This document shows, one piece after another, positions 54,430 to 63,623 of a stretch of DNA of 64,000 bases. Position 1 is the stretch's first letter; every line of letters starts with the position of its first letter. The DNA is from Prevotella ihumii (GTDB lineage Bacteria; Bacteroidota; Bacteroidia; Bacteroidales; Bacteroidaceae). The stretch covers positions 1,362,701 to 1,426,700 of the forward strand of contig NZ_LT706987.1 of assembly GCF_900155655.1 (NCBI RefSeq), written 5' to 3'. The notes under the pieces are model-generated. The model saw only the letters and a program-made list of their open reading frames with translations. It did no database searches and was not told the DNA's origin. The position numbers and the translations under genes were made by a program.

Positions 54430-54437
54430 TAACTTTG
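54430..54437 (+). promoter_or_regulatory. Probable -7 box of a murG promoter
   Basis: TAACTTTG lies 21 bp before the murG ATG and just after repeat B6. A second similar box, TAATTTTG, is at 54370-54377. The -33 element is weak. An internal promoter here would let murG and downstream genes be expressed despite the repeats. Confidence 0.5.
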
Positions 54438-54458
54438 TCAGTTAAAGACAACAATACA

Positions 54459-55574
54459 ATGGACGAAGAGTTAAGAATTATCATCAGCGGTGGTGGCACT
54501 GGCGGGCATATCTTCCCAGCAGTGTCGATTGCCAATGCCATAAAAGCTAAATACCCATCAGCCAAAATCCTTTTTGTAGGTGCTGAAGGTAGAATGGAAA
54601 TGCAACGTGTACCTGCTGCAGGTTACGAAATAAAGGGTCTGCCTATAAAGGGTTTCAACCGTGCAAACAAGCTGAAAAACATCAGTGTACTTCTCAAACT
54701 ATGGAAGAGTTTGCGCCTTGCACGCCGCATTATAAAAGACTTCAAGCCACAGGCTGCCGTGGGGGTAGGCGGATATGCAAGTGGGGCAACGCTCTACGAA
54801 TGTTCTAAGATGGGCATACCTTGCTTGTTGCAAGAGCAGAACTCATACGCTGGTGTTACCAACAAGCTCTTGTCTAAGCGTGCAAAGAAGATTTGTGTAG
54901 CCTACGAAGGTATGGAACGTTTCTTCCCTGCCGATAAAATTATCCTTACGGGCAACCCTGTACGCCAGAATGTATTGGAAACCCAACTCAGCGTTGAAGA
55001 GGCGCGCAAGAGTTTTTCGCTCAATGCAGCCAAAAAGACCATTCTCCTTGTTGGGGGAAGTCTTGGTGCTCGCACCATCAATCGTGCCGTGTTAGACCAT
55101 CTCGACCTCATTGCAGCGTCAAACGATGTACAATTTATTTGGCAAACAGGTAAGTTCTATCATCAAAGTATTCTTGACGAACTGAAAGGAAAGGAACTCG
55201 CTAACCTTAAAGTGATGGACTTTATCAGCGATATGGGCGCAGCTTATAAGGCAGCCGACTTGGTTATCAGTCGTGCAGGTGCAAGTTCTATTAGCGAATT
55301 TCAGCTGATTGGCAAGCCTGTTATCCTTGTTCCAAGTCCTAATGTGGCTGAAGACCACCAGACAAAGAATGCTATGGCATTGGTAAACAAAGATGCAGCC
55401 CTCTATGTGAAAGATGCCGAAGCACCTGAAAAGTTGCTTGCTTTAGCTATCAAAACGGTGGCTGACAACGCAAAGCTCAACACACTGAGCGAGAATGTTA
55501 AGAAAATGGGACTTCACAATTCGGCTGACGTCATAGCTGAAGAGGTGATGAAACTCGTTAAAGAAAAGAAGTAA
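54459..55574 (+). CDS. murG: UDP-GlcNAc:lipid I N-acetylglucosaminyltransferase
   Basis: The peripheral membrane enzyme makes lipid II. A start at 54435 would fall in the -7 box, so the ATG at 54459 is used (371 residues). The N-terminal glycine-rich loop is ISGGGTGGHIFPAVSIA, followed by GVGGYASGATL. The UDP-GlcNAc-binding C-terminal block has LVGGSLGARTINRAV and VISRAGASSISEFQLIGKPV. murC follows after 56 bp. Confidence 0.96.
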   Translation: MDEELRIIISGGGTGGHIFPAVSIANAIKAKYPSAKILFVGAEGRMEMQRVPAAGYEIKGLPIKGFNRANKLKNISVLLKLWKSLRLARRIIKDFKPQAAVGVGGYASGATLYECSKMGIPCLLQEQNSYAGVTNKLLSKRAKKICVAYEGMERFFPADKIILTGNPVRQNVLETQLSVEEARKSFSLNAAKKTILLVGGSLGARTINRAVLDHLDLIAASNDVQFIWQTGKFYHQSILDELKGKELANLKVMDFISDMGAAYKAADLVISRAGASSISEFQLIGKPVILVPSPNVAEDHQTKNAMALVNKDAALYVKDAEAPEKLLALAIKTVADNAKLNTLSENVKKMGLHNSADVIAEEVMKLVKEKK

Positions 55575-55630
55575 AAAGCAAAAGGGTGGGGCAGAATTTA
55601 GGTTCTTAACCCATCATAAACAAAAGATAA

Positions 55631-57010
55631 ATGGAAATCAAAGACATAAAAGCAGTTTATTTCGTAGGTATCGGTGGAATAGGTATGAGTGCTATTGCTC
55701 GTTATTTCCATCAGCAAGGTTTGGTTGTAGCAGGTTACGACAAAACCCCTTCCGCCCTTACACGACAGTTGGAACGTGAAGGCATCGAAGTGCATTACGA
55801 AGAAAATGTAGATTTGATTTCAGAAGCGTGCAAAGATGTGGCTTCTACCTTGGTGGTTTATACCCCGGCTATTCCTGTTACACACGCAGAGCTGGTGTAT
55901 TTCCGTGACCACGGTTTTGAGATACAGAAGCGTGCACAAGTGTTGGGCACACTTACTCGCACACATAAGGGACTCTGTTTTGCAGGTACACACGGCAAAA
56001 CCAGCACTTCTACAATGTGTGCACACCTTATGCACCAAAGCCATTTGGGTTGTAATGCTTTTCTCGGTGGCATTTCTAAAAATTATGGCACAAACTACAT
56101 TCTCTCAAACACGAGCGACTATGTAGTGATAGAGGCAGACGAGTTCGACCGCTCTTTCCATTGGCTTCGCCCTTGGATGAGTGTTATCACCTCTACCGAC
56201 CCAGACCATCTTGATATTTATGGCACTAAGGAGGCTTATTTGGAGAGCTTCCGCCATTACACAGAACTCATTCAAGAGGGTGGTGCACTTGTTATTCACA
56301 AGGATTTGGAGATGAAACAGAATGTGCAAGCAGGGGTTACGGTGTACGAATATAGTAGAAACGAAGGCGATTTTCACGCTGAAAACATTCGCATAGAGAA
56401 GGGTACAATCGTTTTCGACCTTGTTTCGCCTATCGAAAATGTGAAGGATATAGAGTTGGGACAGCCCGTTCCTATCAATATAGAAAATGGTATAGCTGCA
56501 ATGGCTTTAGCTCAGCTCAATGGTTGTACAGCTGATGAGTTGCGCAAGGGTATGCAAAGCTATGAAGGAGTAGACCGCCGATTCGACTTTAAACTAAAGA
56601 CCGATCGCCACGTGGTGCTTTCCGACTATGCTCACCACCCAAAGGAAATTATTCAGAGTGCAAAGAGCTTGAAGGAAATCTACCCTAATCGTAAGGTTAC
56701 AGTGATATTCCAACCCCATCTTTATAGTCGCACTAACGACTTCTATATGGACTTTGCCGATGCGTTAAGCCATTTTGATGAGGTGGTACTCACCGAGATT
56801 TATCCTGCTCGCGAGCTTCCTATAGAGGGCGTAACTTCGGCACTCATCTTTAATAACCTCAAAGAAGGAACACCAAAAGAGATGATACAAAAGGACGATG
56901 TGTTGGACTTTGTGGCTGCTCACGACTTCGATGTACTCGTTGTTTTAGGAGCTGGCAACTTGGATACATACGTTCCACAAATCACAGAAATCATAAAGAA
57001 TAAGAAATAA
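55631..57010 (+). CDS. murC: UDP-MurNAc:L-alanine ligase
   Basis: This 459-residue cytoplasmic ligase adds L-alanine to UDP-MurNAc. The N-terminal UDP-binding motif is YFVGIGGIGMSAIARYFHQQ. The ATP site is FAGTHGKTSTSTMCAHLM, and DSYAHHPKE-type sequence appears as SDYAHHPKEI. The end of murC is 5 bp from ftsQ, so they are co-transcribed. murF and ddl are not in this cluster, which I believe is usual in Bacteroidetes. Confidence 0.96.
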   Translation: MEIKDIKAVYFVGIGGIGMSAIARYFHQQGLVVAGYDKTPSALTRQLEREGIEVHYEENVDLISEACKDVASTLVVYTPAIPVTHAELVYFRDHGFEIQKRAQVLGTLTRTHKGLCFAGTHGKTSTSTMCAHLMHQSHLGCNAFLGGISKNYGTNYILSNTSDYVVIEADEFDRSFHWLRPWMSVITSTDPDHLDIYGTKEAYLESFRHYTELIQEGGALVIHKDLEMKQNVQAGVTVYEYSRNEGDFHAENIRIEKGTIVFDLVSPIENVKDIELGQPVPINIENGIAAMALAQLNGCTADELRKGMQSYEGVDRRFDFKLKTDRHVVLSDYAHHPKEIIQSAKSLKEIYPNRKVTVIFQPHLYSRTNDFYMDFADALSHFDEVVLTEIYPARELPIEGVTSALIFNNLKEGTPKEMIQKDDVLDFVAAHDFDVLVVLGAGNLDTYVPQITEIIKNKK

Positions 57011-57015
57011 AACTG

Positions 57016-57873
57016 ATGCGCATTAGTTGGAAGAAGGTAATTATCTATACATTGGATGTCGTTTTGGCATTCTATCTTGTTATGGCTGTAACCTCGTGGA
57101 ATACGCCAAACAAGGGGCATCGTGTGTGCACAAAGGTGGATATAAACATCTCCGACTCGAATAATGCAGGCTTTCTTAGTGCCGACGAAATAAAGAAAAT
57201 ACTTCAGAAAGACCAACTTTATCCGTTGGATAAACAGGTAAAATTCATTGAGCCACGTAAGATAGAAGAGGCGTTAAAGATAGGTCCTTTTGTCAATACA
57301 GCTCAATGTTTTGTAAGCGAGAATGGCAATGTTAGCATTACGATTTCGCAACTTATGCCTATTGTGCGCATAAAGAGCAATAGTGGAGCTGACTATTATT
57401 TGGACGACCACGGTGGACTTTTGCCTAACTCAAAGTACACCAGCGACCTCATCATAGCTTCGGGCAATATCAACCGATGGTTTGCTCATTATGGTATAGC
57501 ACCTTTAGCTAAAGCGATAAACAAGTCGGAGTTTTGGCTCAATCAGATAGAACAAATACACGTGCTTCCTGATAGAGGCATAGAGCTAATACCACGTATT
57601 GGCGACCATATTCTCTTTATAGGTTATCTACCTATTAAAAAGAATAAGGAAGAAAACGAAAAAGAAATAGCCGAGTTTGTGAAGAAAAAACTTACACGCA
57701 TAGAGAAATTCTATCGTTATGGTCTATCTAAAGCTGGTTGGAATAAGTACGCTTACATCAATGTAGAGTTTGATAACCAAATCATCTGCAAACGTAAAAC
57801 GGCACAAGAGGAGAAGAAAAATATTAATGCAGCAGAAGAGGATCGCATTAGTACAACCGAAGTGACAGAATAA
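57016..57873 (+). CDS. ftsQ: Cell division protein FtsQ/DivIB
   Basis: The 285-residue protein has a short cytoplasmic N-terminus, one transmembrane helix (VIIYTLDVVLAFYLVMAV) and a periplasmic POTRA-like then beta domain. YPLDKQVKFIEPRKIEEALK and FVNTAQCFVSENGNVSITIS correspond to the POTRA region. The C-terminus ends in a charged tail (KTAQEEKKNINAAEEDR). Sequence conservation in this family is low, so position between murC and ftsA is a large part of the evidence. Confidence 0.88.
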   Translation: MRISWKKVIIYTLDVVLAFYLVMAVTSWNTPNKGHRVCTKVDINISDSNNAGFLSADEIKKILQKDQLYPLDKQVKFIEPRKIEEALKIGPFVNTAQCFVSENGNVSITISQLMPIVRIKSNSGADYYLDDHGGLLPNSKYTSDLIIASGNINRWFAHYGIAPLAKAINKSEFWLNQIEQIHVLPDRGIELIPRIGDHILFIGYLPIKKNKEENEKEIAEFVKKKLTRIEKFYRYGLSKAGWNKYAYINVEFDNQIICKRKTAQEEKKNINAAEEDRISTTEVTE

Positions 57874-57907
57874 AAAATCGAAACAACAAAAATAAAATAA
57901 AAGGAGT

Positions 57908-59356
57908 ATGGCAGAATTTATTGTAGCCATTGAACTGGGCTCATCAAAGATTACAGGTATTGCTGGCAAGAAAAATCTTGACGGAAGTATCTCGGTGAAT
58001 GCCGTTGTTAAGGAAGATGCTTCGCAATGTATAAGAAAAGGCATCGTCTACAACATCGACAAGACTGGACAGTGTTTAACCAATATCATTTTAAAGCTTA
58101 AGAAACAAATCAAACACGACATAACACACGTGTACGTAGGTGTGGGCGGACAGTCGATAAGAAGTGTAAAGAACGTTATCGTAAAGGAACTTCCTAACGA
58201 CACCATCATTACAAGTGAGATGATTAATGAGCTGATGGATGCAAACCGTAACATGACTTATCCTGATGCCGAAATCCTTGATGCAGCAACACAAGAGTAC
58301 AAGGTGAACAACCAACTACAAGTAGATCCTGTAGGTATTCCTGCGAACCATTTGGAAGGAAACTTCCTTAATATCTTGTGGCGCAAGTCGTTCTATGACA
58401 ATCTAAACAACTGCTTCGAAAAGGCTGGTATAGCTATTGCTGAGATGTATCTTGCTCCTTTGGCTTTGGCAGACAGCGTACTTACCGACAGCGAAAAGCG
58501 TGCAGGCTGTGTGTTGGTTGACCTTGGAGCAGATACAACAACCATCTCTGTTTACTACAAGAATATTCTACGCCATTTGGCAGTGTTGCCTTTGGGTAGC
58601 AACAACATCACCAAAGACCTCACAAGTATGCAAATGGAGGAAAGCGATGCCGAAAAGTTGAAACTTGTTTACGGCAGTGCTTACACCAACGAAGATGACA
58701 TTGATAACAACCAGTCATACCCTATCAATCAAGACAGCTCTATTAAAAGTCGTGATTTTATTGATATTGTTGAGGCACGTGTTGAAGAAATCATCGAAAA
58801 CGTTATCTATCAAATACCTTCAGAATACTTCAATAAGCTGTTGGGAGGTTTCGTAATCACGGGCGGTGGTTCGAATATGAAAAATATAGAACGTGCATTT
58901 AAGAACAATGTACAAGTACAAAAAATAAGAACAGCTAAGTTTGTTTCGCAAACCATCAATTCGACCAATGCCGACATCAATGCGAAGAATGGCACAATGA
59001 ACACCATTCTTGGACTATTGGCAAAGGGCGATAGAAACTGTGCTGGAGCAGAAATCAACCCAGATCAAAACCTATTTGATGAAAATAAACCTATTGCTAC
59101 TCCGCTCTCAGATGCACATCAACAGCCTCGTAAACCTGCAGAAATAGTAGGACAAGGCGTAGTGCTCACAGCCGCAGAGAAAGAAAAAGCCGAGGCAGAA
59201 CGTCGTCGCTTGGAAGAAGAAGAGCGTCGCAGACAAGAAGAAGAGGAACAACAGCGACTTCGTGAAGCTGAAGAGAAACGCAAAAATAGTTTCTGGGGAA
59301 AGTTTACACGCAAGGTGAAAGAATTTAGTGGTTCAATCCTTGAACCTGAAGAATAG
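57908..59356 (+). CDS. ftsA: Cell division protein FtsA
   Basis: This actin-like ATPase tethers FtsZ to the membrane. The 482 residues start with FIVAIELGSSKITGIAGKKN (phosphate-1). They include YVGVGGQSIRSVKN, GCVLVDLGADTTTISVYYKN (phosphate-2) and FVITGGGSNMKNIERAF (adenosine region). A long Glu/Arg-rich coiled-coil (AAEKEKAEAERRRLEEEERR) precedes the C-terminal amphipathic helix WGKFTRKVKEFSGSI, the membrane anchor. The coiled-coil linker seems long compared with E. coli FtsA. Confidence 0.95.
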   Translation: MAEFIVAIELGSSKITGIAGKKNLDGSISVNAVVKEDASQCIRKGIVYNIDKTGQCLTNIILKLKKQIKHDITHVYVGVGGQSIRSVKNVIVKELPNDTIITSEMINELMDANRNMTYPDAEILDAATQEYKVNNQLQVDPVGIPANHLEGNFLNILWRKSFYDNLNNCFEKAGIAIAEMYLAPLALADSVLTDSEKRAGCVLVDLGADTTTISVYYKNILRHLAVLPLGSNNITKDLTSMQMEESDAEKLKLVYGSAYTNEDDIDNNQSYPINQDSSIKSRDFIDIVEARVEEIIENVIYQIPSEYFNKLLGGFVITGGGSNMKNIERAFKNNVQVQKIRTAKFVSQTINSTNADINAKNGTMNTILGLLAKGDRNCAGAEINPDQNLFDENKPIATPLSDAHQQPRKPAEIVGQGVVLTAAEKEKAEAERRRLEEEERRRQEEEEQQRLREAEEKRKNSFWGKFTRKVKEFSGSILEPEE

Positions 59357-59394
59357 TATTCTAATAAGAAGCAACATAAAACGAAATTACTGTT

Positions 59395-60705
59395 ATGGCA
59401 GACAATAATAATATAGACGTATTAGACTTTGGTGTATCTGAACAACCCAACAGCATCATCAAAGTAATTGGTGTAGGTGGTGGCGGTGGTAATGCCGTAA
59501 ACCACATGTATCGTGAAGGTATTCACGATGTTACTTTCGTGCTTTGTAACACAGACGCACAAGCCCTTAACGACTCGCCTGTGCCTATTCATTTGCAATT
59601 GGGTAAGGAAGGACTTGGCGCAGGTAATAAGCCTGAAAGAGCGTGTGAGGCAGCCGAAGAAACCATCGATGATATTCGTAAAATGCTCAATGATGGCACC
59701 AAGATGGCTTTCATCACTGCTGGTATGGGCGGTGGTACGGGTACAGGTGCTGCTCCTGTCATTGCTCGCGTGAGCAAAGAGATGGACATACTTACCGTAG
59801 GTATCGTTACAATTCCTTTCCTTTTCGAAGGAAAGTTTAAAATAGACCAAGCTTTAGACGGTGTTGAAGAAATGGCGAAACACGTTGATGCCCTCTTGGT
59901 AATCAATAACGAACGTATCCGCAAGATATATCCTGAACTTAGTATGCTGAATGCTTTCGGAAAGGCTGATGACACATTGAGCGTAGCGGCAAAGAGTATT
60001 GCAGAGATTATTACCGTGCACGGCTTGATAAACCTCGACTTTAATGATGTAAAAACTGTATTGAAAGATGGTGGTGTGGCCATTATGAGTACAGGATATG
60101 GCGAAGGCGAAGGCCGTGTGAAGCAAGCTATTGAGGACGCACTTAATTCTCCTTTGCTCAACGACAACGATATTTACAATTCTAAGAAGATATTGCTCTC
60201 TATCAACTTCTGTAGCGATGGCGAAGACAACCAAGGCTTGACAATGGAAGAAATGGGCGACGTACACGAGTTTATGAGCCATTTTGGAACAGGTTTCGAA
60301 CTAAAGTGGGGTATTGCGCTCGACCCAGAGTTGGGGAAAAAGGTAAAAGTAACCATTCTTGCTACGGGCTTCGGTATCAAGAATGTTGATGGTATGAATA
60401 CACGTTTGGAAAAGCGTTCGCACGAAGAAATGCTGAAATTAGCAGAGACGGAAGAGATAGAAGCGATAAAGAAAGCTCGTCGTGACGGAATTTATGGTAC
60501 AGACAGCTCGAAAGAAGTAAAACGTCGCCACAACATCTATCTGTTCTCAAATGACGATTTGGACAACGAAGATGTTATTCTTGCTATCGACAATACGCCA
60601 ACTTACAAGCGTACCAAGCAAATGATAAAAGACTTAAAAGCTACTCCTGAAAAGGTGGACGATACATCTACCGAAACTATTCAAGGAGTTATTAGTTTTA
60701 CATAA
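59395..60705 (+). CDS. ftsZ: Cell division protein FtsZ
   Basis: This tubulin-like GTPase forms the division ring. The 436 residues include IKVIGVGGGGGNAVNHM near residue 22, NTDAQAL, and the tubulin signature GGGTGTGAAP at 112-121. NLDFNDVKTVLKDGG marks the T7 loop. The C-terminal conserved peptide binding FtsA appears as the region just after NEDVILAIDNTPTYKRTKQ. It is the last gene of the dcw cluster and is followed by a strong terminator. Confidence 0.97.
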   Translation: MADNNNIDVLDFGVSEQPNSIIKVIGVGGGGGNAVNHMYREGIHDVTFVLCNTDAQALNDSPVPIHLQLGKEGLGAGNKPERACEAAEETIDDIRKMLNDGTKMAFITAGMGGGTGTGAAPVIARVSKEMDILTVGIVTIPFLFEGKFKIDQALDGVEEMAKHVDALLVINNERIRKIYPELSMLNAFGKADDTLSVAAKSIAEIITVHGLINLDFNDVKTVLKDGGVAIMSTGYGEGEGRVKQAIEDALNSPLLNDNDIYNSKKILLSINFCSDGEDNQGLTMEEMGDVHEFMSHFGTGFELKWGIALDPELGKKVKVTILATGFGIKNVDGMNTRLEKRSHEEMLKLAETEEIEAIKKARRDGIYGTDSSKEVKRRHNIYLFSNDDLDNEDVILAIDNTPTYKRTKQMIKDLKATPEKVDDTSTETIQGVISFT

Positions 60706-60731
60706 TTGCAAAGGCAAATATGCCAACTCCA

Positions 60732-60770
60732 AAAGGCACTCATCACTTTAATTCTGATGAGTGCCTTTAT
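60732..60770 (+). terminator. Terminator of the dcw cluster
   Basis: A perfect 14-bp stem (AAAGGCACTCATCA with TGATGAGTGCCTTT) around a 9-nt loop is followed by ATTGTTTT, 26 bp after ftsZ. Confidence 0.88.
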
Positions 60771-60779
60771 TGTTTTAAG

Positions 60780-60971
60780 GTAAGCATCCGACATTAGCCG
60801 CCTTTGTGTAACATTCTTGCTTTACTACCTTTGCCCGAAAAACTTATGTTTGTACTCAACGAAACAAATGTTTTTCGGGTTTGTTGCACTCCTGTGGACA
60901 TGCGTCAGGGTATTCTTCGCCTGTCCCAATTGGTACGCAGCAATGACTTCAATGTAAGCATCCAATATTAG
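60780..60971 (+). pseudogene. IS66-family remnant: left end and truncated tnpB
   Basis: Bases 60780-60953 match 63150-63323, the left end of the IS66 element further on, with only a few differences. They include the left terminal repeat (GTAAGCATCC...TTAGCC) and the tnpB start at 60846 (MFVLNETNVFRVCCTPVDMR). The frame is cut after about 36 codons at DFN, where a palindromic element begins, and it stops at 60971. The rest of the IS66 copy is absent. Confidence 0.85.
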
Positions 60972-61063
60972 CCGCCTTTCACACCAACAAATAACCCTTA
61001 TATGCTGCCAGACATATAAGGGTTATTTATTGGTGTGAAAGGCGGCTAATATTGGATGCTTAC
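60954..61063. mobile_element. 110-bp perfect palindrome with IS66-type ends (MITE-like)
   Basis: Two 51-bp arms pair with a single mismatch around an 8-nt loop (CTGCCAGA). Each end is the IS66 terminal repeat GTAAGCATCCAATATTAGCC followed by GCCTTT, identical to the left end at 63150. The inner parts (CACACCAACAAATAACCC, TTATATG) are not in the IS66 left end. It interrupts the IS66 remnant. No 8-bp target duplication is visible, since the flanks ACTTCAAT and AGTTAAAC differ. Confidence 0.85.
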
Positions 61064-61166
61064 AGTTAAACGCAGACAGGTGGAGTTTGCGCTGTTTTAT
61101 ATTCCATGATTTTACACAGAATGACTCTTGTGCAGATTCAAAATCGAAGTGCAATAAAAGAGTACC

Positions 61167-61230
61167 CCTCGCCGAGAGATGCAGACGTTCTCGAAGCGTA
61201 GCGAGAGGTTGTCTGCATCTCTCGGCGAGG
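61167..61230. repeat. GC-rich 20-bp perfect hairpin in the IS30 leader
   Basis: CCTCGCCGAGAGATGCAGAC at 61167-61186 pairs exactly with 61211-61230. The loop itself has a 5-bp inner stem (TCTCG with CGAGA). It is much more GC-rich than its surroundings. A further short hairpin, GGGAGA with TCTCCC, lies at 61263-61280. Confidence 0.8.
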
Positions 61231-61305
61231 TAAAGAAACAATCAGCAATACAAATAAAAAAAGGGAGACCGAAATCTCCCTAAGATTAATTAATTTTGTA
61301 TTGCT

Positions 61306-62271
61306 ATGTCAAATCAACTAATCGAAGCACAAAGATACGAAATCTATCTTGGACTTCAAAGGAAATGGAGCAAATCCCGTATAGCAAGGGAAATCGAAGT
61401 GTCCTGCTCAACGGTCATCCGTGAAATCAGGCGAAACTCCAAGCCAGACGGCACGCATGTGTGGAAGTATGCACAATCCAAGTGCGAAGCCCGCAAGCAC
61501 GGCTTTAAAGGCAATCACCGCAAGCCTGAGGACTTATGGTGGCGTGTTGACCGCATGATAGAGGATGAGGACTGGTCTCCCAGCCAAATTGCAGGCGTGC
61601 TCAGACGTGAGGGTATTCACATCGTGAAGCAGACCATCTACAACCACGTCCATGCAGACACCACCGGAAAACTTGCTTCACATATGCCACATAGGCTCAA
61701 ATACACAAAGAGGAGCAAGGCGTTGCGTCCTACGAAGGCTACCAATATCCCTAACCGTATAAGCATACACCAGAGACCAATGCAGGCTGACGGCACGCGC
61801 TTCGGAGACTGGGAACTGGACACTATCGTCGACTCGTGCGGTCATGCCATTGTCACCTTAACGGAACGCTCGACTAACTACATTCTCATGGAAAGACTGC
61901 CGCAGGGACGGAAGGCGTTACCAACGGCAAAGACCGTGGCAAAATTGCTCTTTCCATATAGGGAATCACTGCTTACCATTACCACTGACAATGGATGTGA
62001 GTTTGCCGCACACGAGGAAATAACAAGGCGGCTCAGCATGAATGGAAGAAATCCGGTGGTGGTTTACTTCACCGATTCTTACTCCTCCTGGCAGAAAGGT
62101 GCTGTAGAGAACGCAAATAAACTCATTAGAAGGTACATACCAAAAAAGGCAAACTTCAACGATTTCTCTGACCGAAAAATAATGGAAATACAAAAGAAAA
62201 TAAACAGAAGACCAAGAGAAAAATTAAATTTTGATACCCCTAAATACAAATTCTTCGAAAACTTTCCATAA
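61306..62271 (+). CDS. IS30-family transposase
   Basis: The 321 residues show an N-terminal HTH (QRYEIYLGLQRKWSKSRIAR, VSCSTVIREIRRNS) and a second DNA-binding region (WSPSQIAGVLRREG, VKQTIYNHVHAD). The DDE catalytic core follows: FGDWELDTIVDS with the first Asp, TITTDNGCEFAAHEEI with the second, and WQKGAVENANKLIRRYIPK with the Glu. The C-terminal end NRRPREKLNFDTPKYKFFEN is typical of IS30. A -7 box TAATTTTG is at 61292-61299. The gene looks intact. Confidence 0.93.
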   Translation: MSNQLIEAQRYEIYLGLQRKWSKSRIAREIEVSCSTVIREIRRNSKPDGTHVWKYAQSKCEARKHGFKGNHRKPEDLWWRVDRMIEDEDWSPSQIAGVLRREGIHIVKQTIYNHVHADTTGKLASHMPHRLKYTKRSKALRPTKATNIPNRISIHQRPMQADGTRFGDWELDTIVDSCGHAIVTLTERSTNYILMERLPQGRKALPTAKTVAKLLFPYRESLLTITTDNGCEFAAHEEITRRLSMNGRNPVVVYFTDSYSSWQKGAVENANKLIRRYIPKKANFNDFSDRKIMEIQKKINRRPREKLNFDTPKYKFFENFP

Positions 62272-62340
62272 ATTTGCATTTGCTGTTGGACTCTACAAAA
62301 TTGGTTTTACCTAGTTTAAAAAAGAAATTATAATGAAAAT

Positions 62341-62835
<495 letters not shown>

Positions 62836-63028
62836 TTACAGTCGATATGTTCCTACAAACGAGAGCCAATCTTTGATATGTCTCCATCTACGAGCGTGGA
62901 TATGTTCCCCATAACCATAGGGGTTGAGACTGTAGTATTGATGTCAAGAAAATAGAATAACAAGCTATAAAACTTATAAAATCAATGGCTTATAGGATTT
63001 TAAAAGAAATCAGTTTTATAATAAATTA

Positions 63029-63075
63029 AAAATCGTGTTGGTAGAAAAATCGTCTACTTCTACCAACACGATTTT
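63029..63075. terminator. Long hairpin after the metallochaperone gene
   Basis: AAAATCGTGTTGGTAGAA pairs exactly with TTCTACCAACACGATTTT over 18 bp, with an 11-nt loop. The T and A ends are part of the stem, so it could terminate transcription in either direction. The 62836-63028 stretch before it holds three GATATGTYCC-like words but nothing else I can name. Confidence 0.6.
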
Positions 63076-63215
63076 ACAAAGAGCCAGTACTTACATCTCT
63101 TTTTCTCCTGTAAAACTATTGTATATTGATACTTTAAGGAGTTTCAATCGTAAGCATCCAATATTAGCCGCCTTTGTGTAACATTCTTGCTTTACTACCT
63201 TTGCCCGAAAAACTT

Positions 63216-63560
63216 ATGTTTGTACTCAACGAAACAAATGTTTTTCGGGTTTGTTGCACTCCTGTGGACATGCGTCAGGGTATTCTTCGCCTGTCCCAAT
63301 TGGTACGCCGCAATGACTTCAATCCTTCTGATGGTGTTGTCTACGTTTTCTACAATCGATCCCGTAACCGAATTAAATTGCTGCACTGGGAACGCTGTGG
63401 TTTTGTCGTGTATCATAAACAGATGGCACAGGGTTGCCTGAGTCCTAAAATCATACGGGCGAGAACTGGATTTTATGAACTTCGCTGGGACGAATTGGTA
63501 CTCTATATTGAAGGTATAAATCCTAATTGCTACCGAAGAAAAAGATACAACAAATCTTAG
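63216..63560 (+). CDS. tnpB: IS66-family accessory protein TnpB
   Basis: An in-frame start at 63174 exists, but MFVLNETNVFRVCCTPVDMR at 63216 is the expected N-terminus (114 residues). TnpB_IS66 features are DMRQGILRLSQLVRR, GVVYVFYNRSRNRIKLLHWE, GFVVYHKQMAQG and LRWDELVLYIEGI. The protein is required for transposition with TnpC in IS66-type elements, although its mechanism is unclear. A -7-like TACCTTTG lies about 20 bp before the start. Confidence 0.92.
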   Translation: MFVLNETNVFRVCCTPVDMRQGILRLSQLVRRNDFNPSDGVVYVFYNRSRNRIKLLHWERCGFVVYHKQMAQGCLSPKIIRARTGFYELRWDELVLYIEGINPNCYRRKRYNKS

Positions 63561-63623
63561 TGTTTTCTTGCCAGTGTCAGATATTTTTTGTAACTTTACA
63601 TCGTATAAAGAACTGATAATGTG

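Larger units (their letters stand above)
61110..62310 (+). mobile_element. IS30-family insertion sequence (ends approximate)
   Basis: The transposase at 61306-62271 defines the element. The right end is probably near 62300 (reverse complement TAGAGTCCAACAGCAAATGC). A weakly similar sequence (ACTCTTGTGCAGATTCAAAA) near 61122 may be the left end. Ends are therefore estimates. Inside the left part are two hairpins, at 61167-61230 and 61263-61280. Confidence 0.6.

Noticed and set aside
61167..61230. Integron attC site considered for the GC-rich hairpin
   Set aside because: No GTTRRRY/RYYYAAC core sites and no integrase are present; the position inside the IS30 region explains it better.
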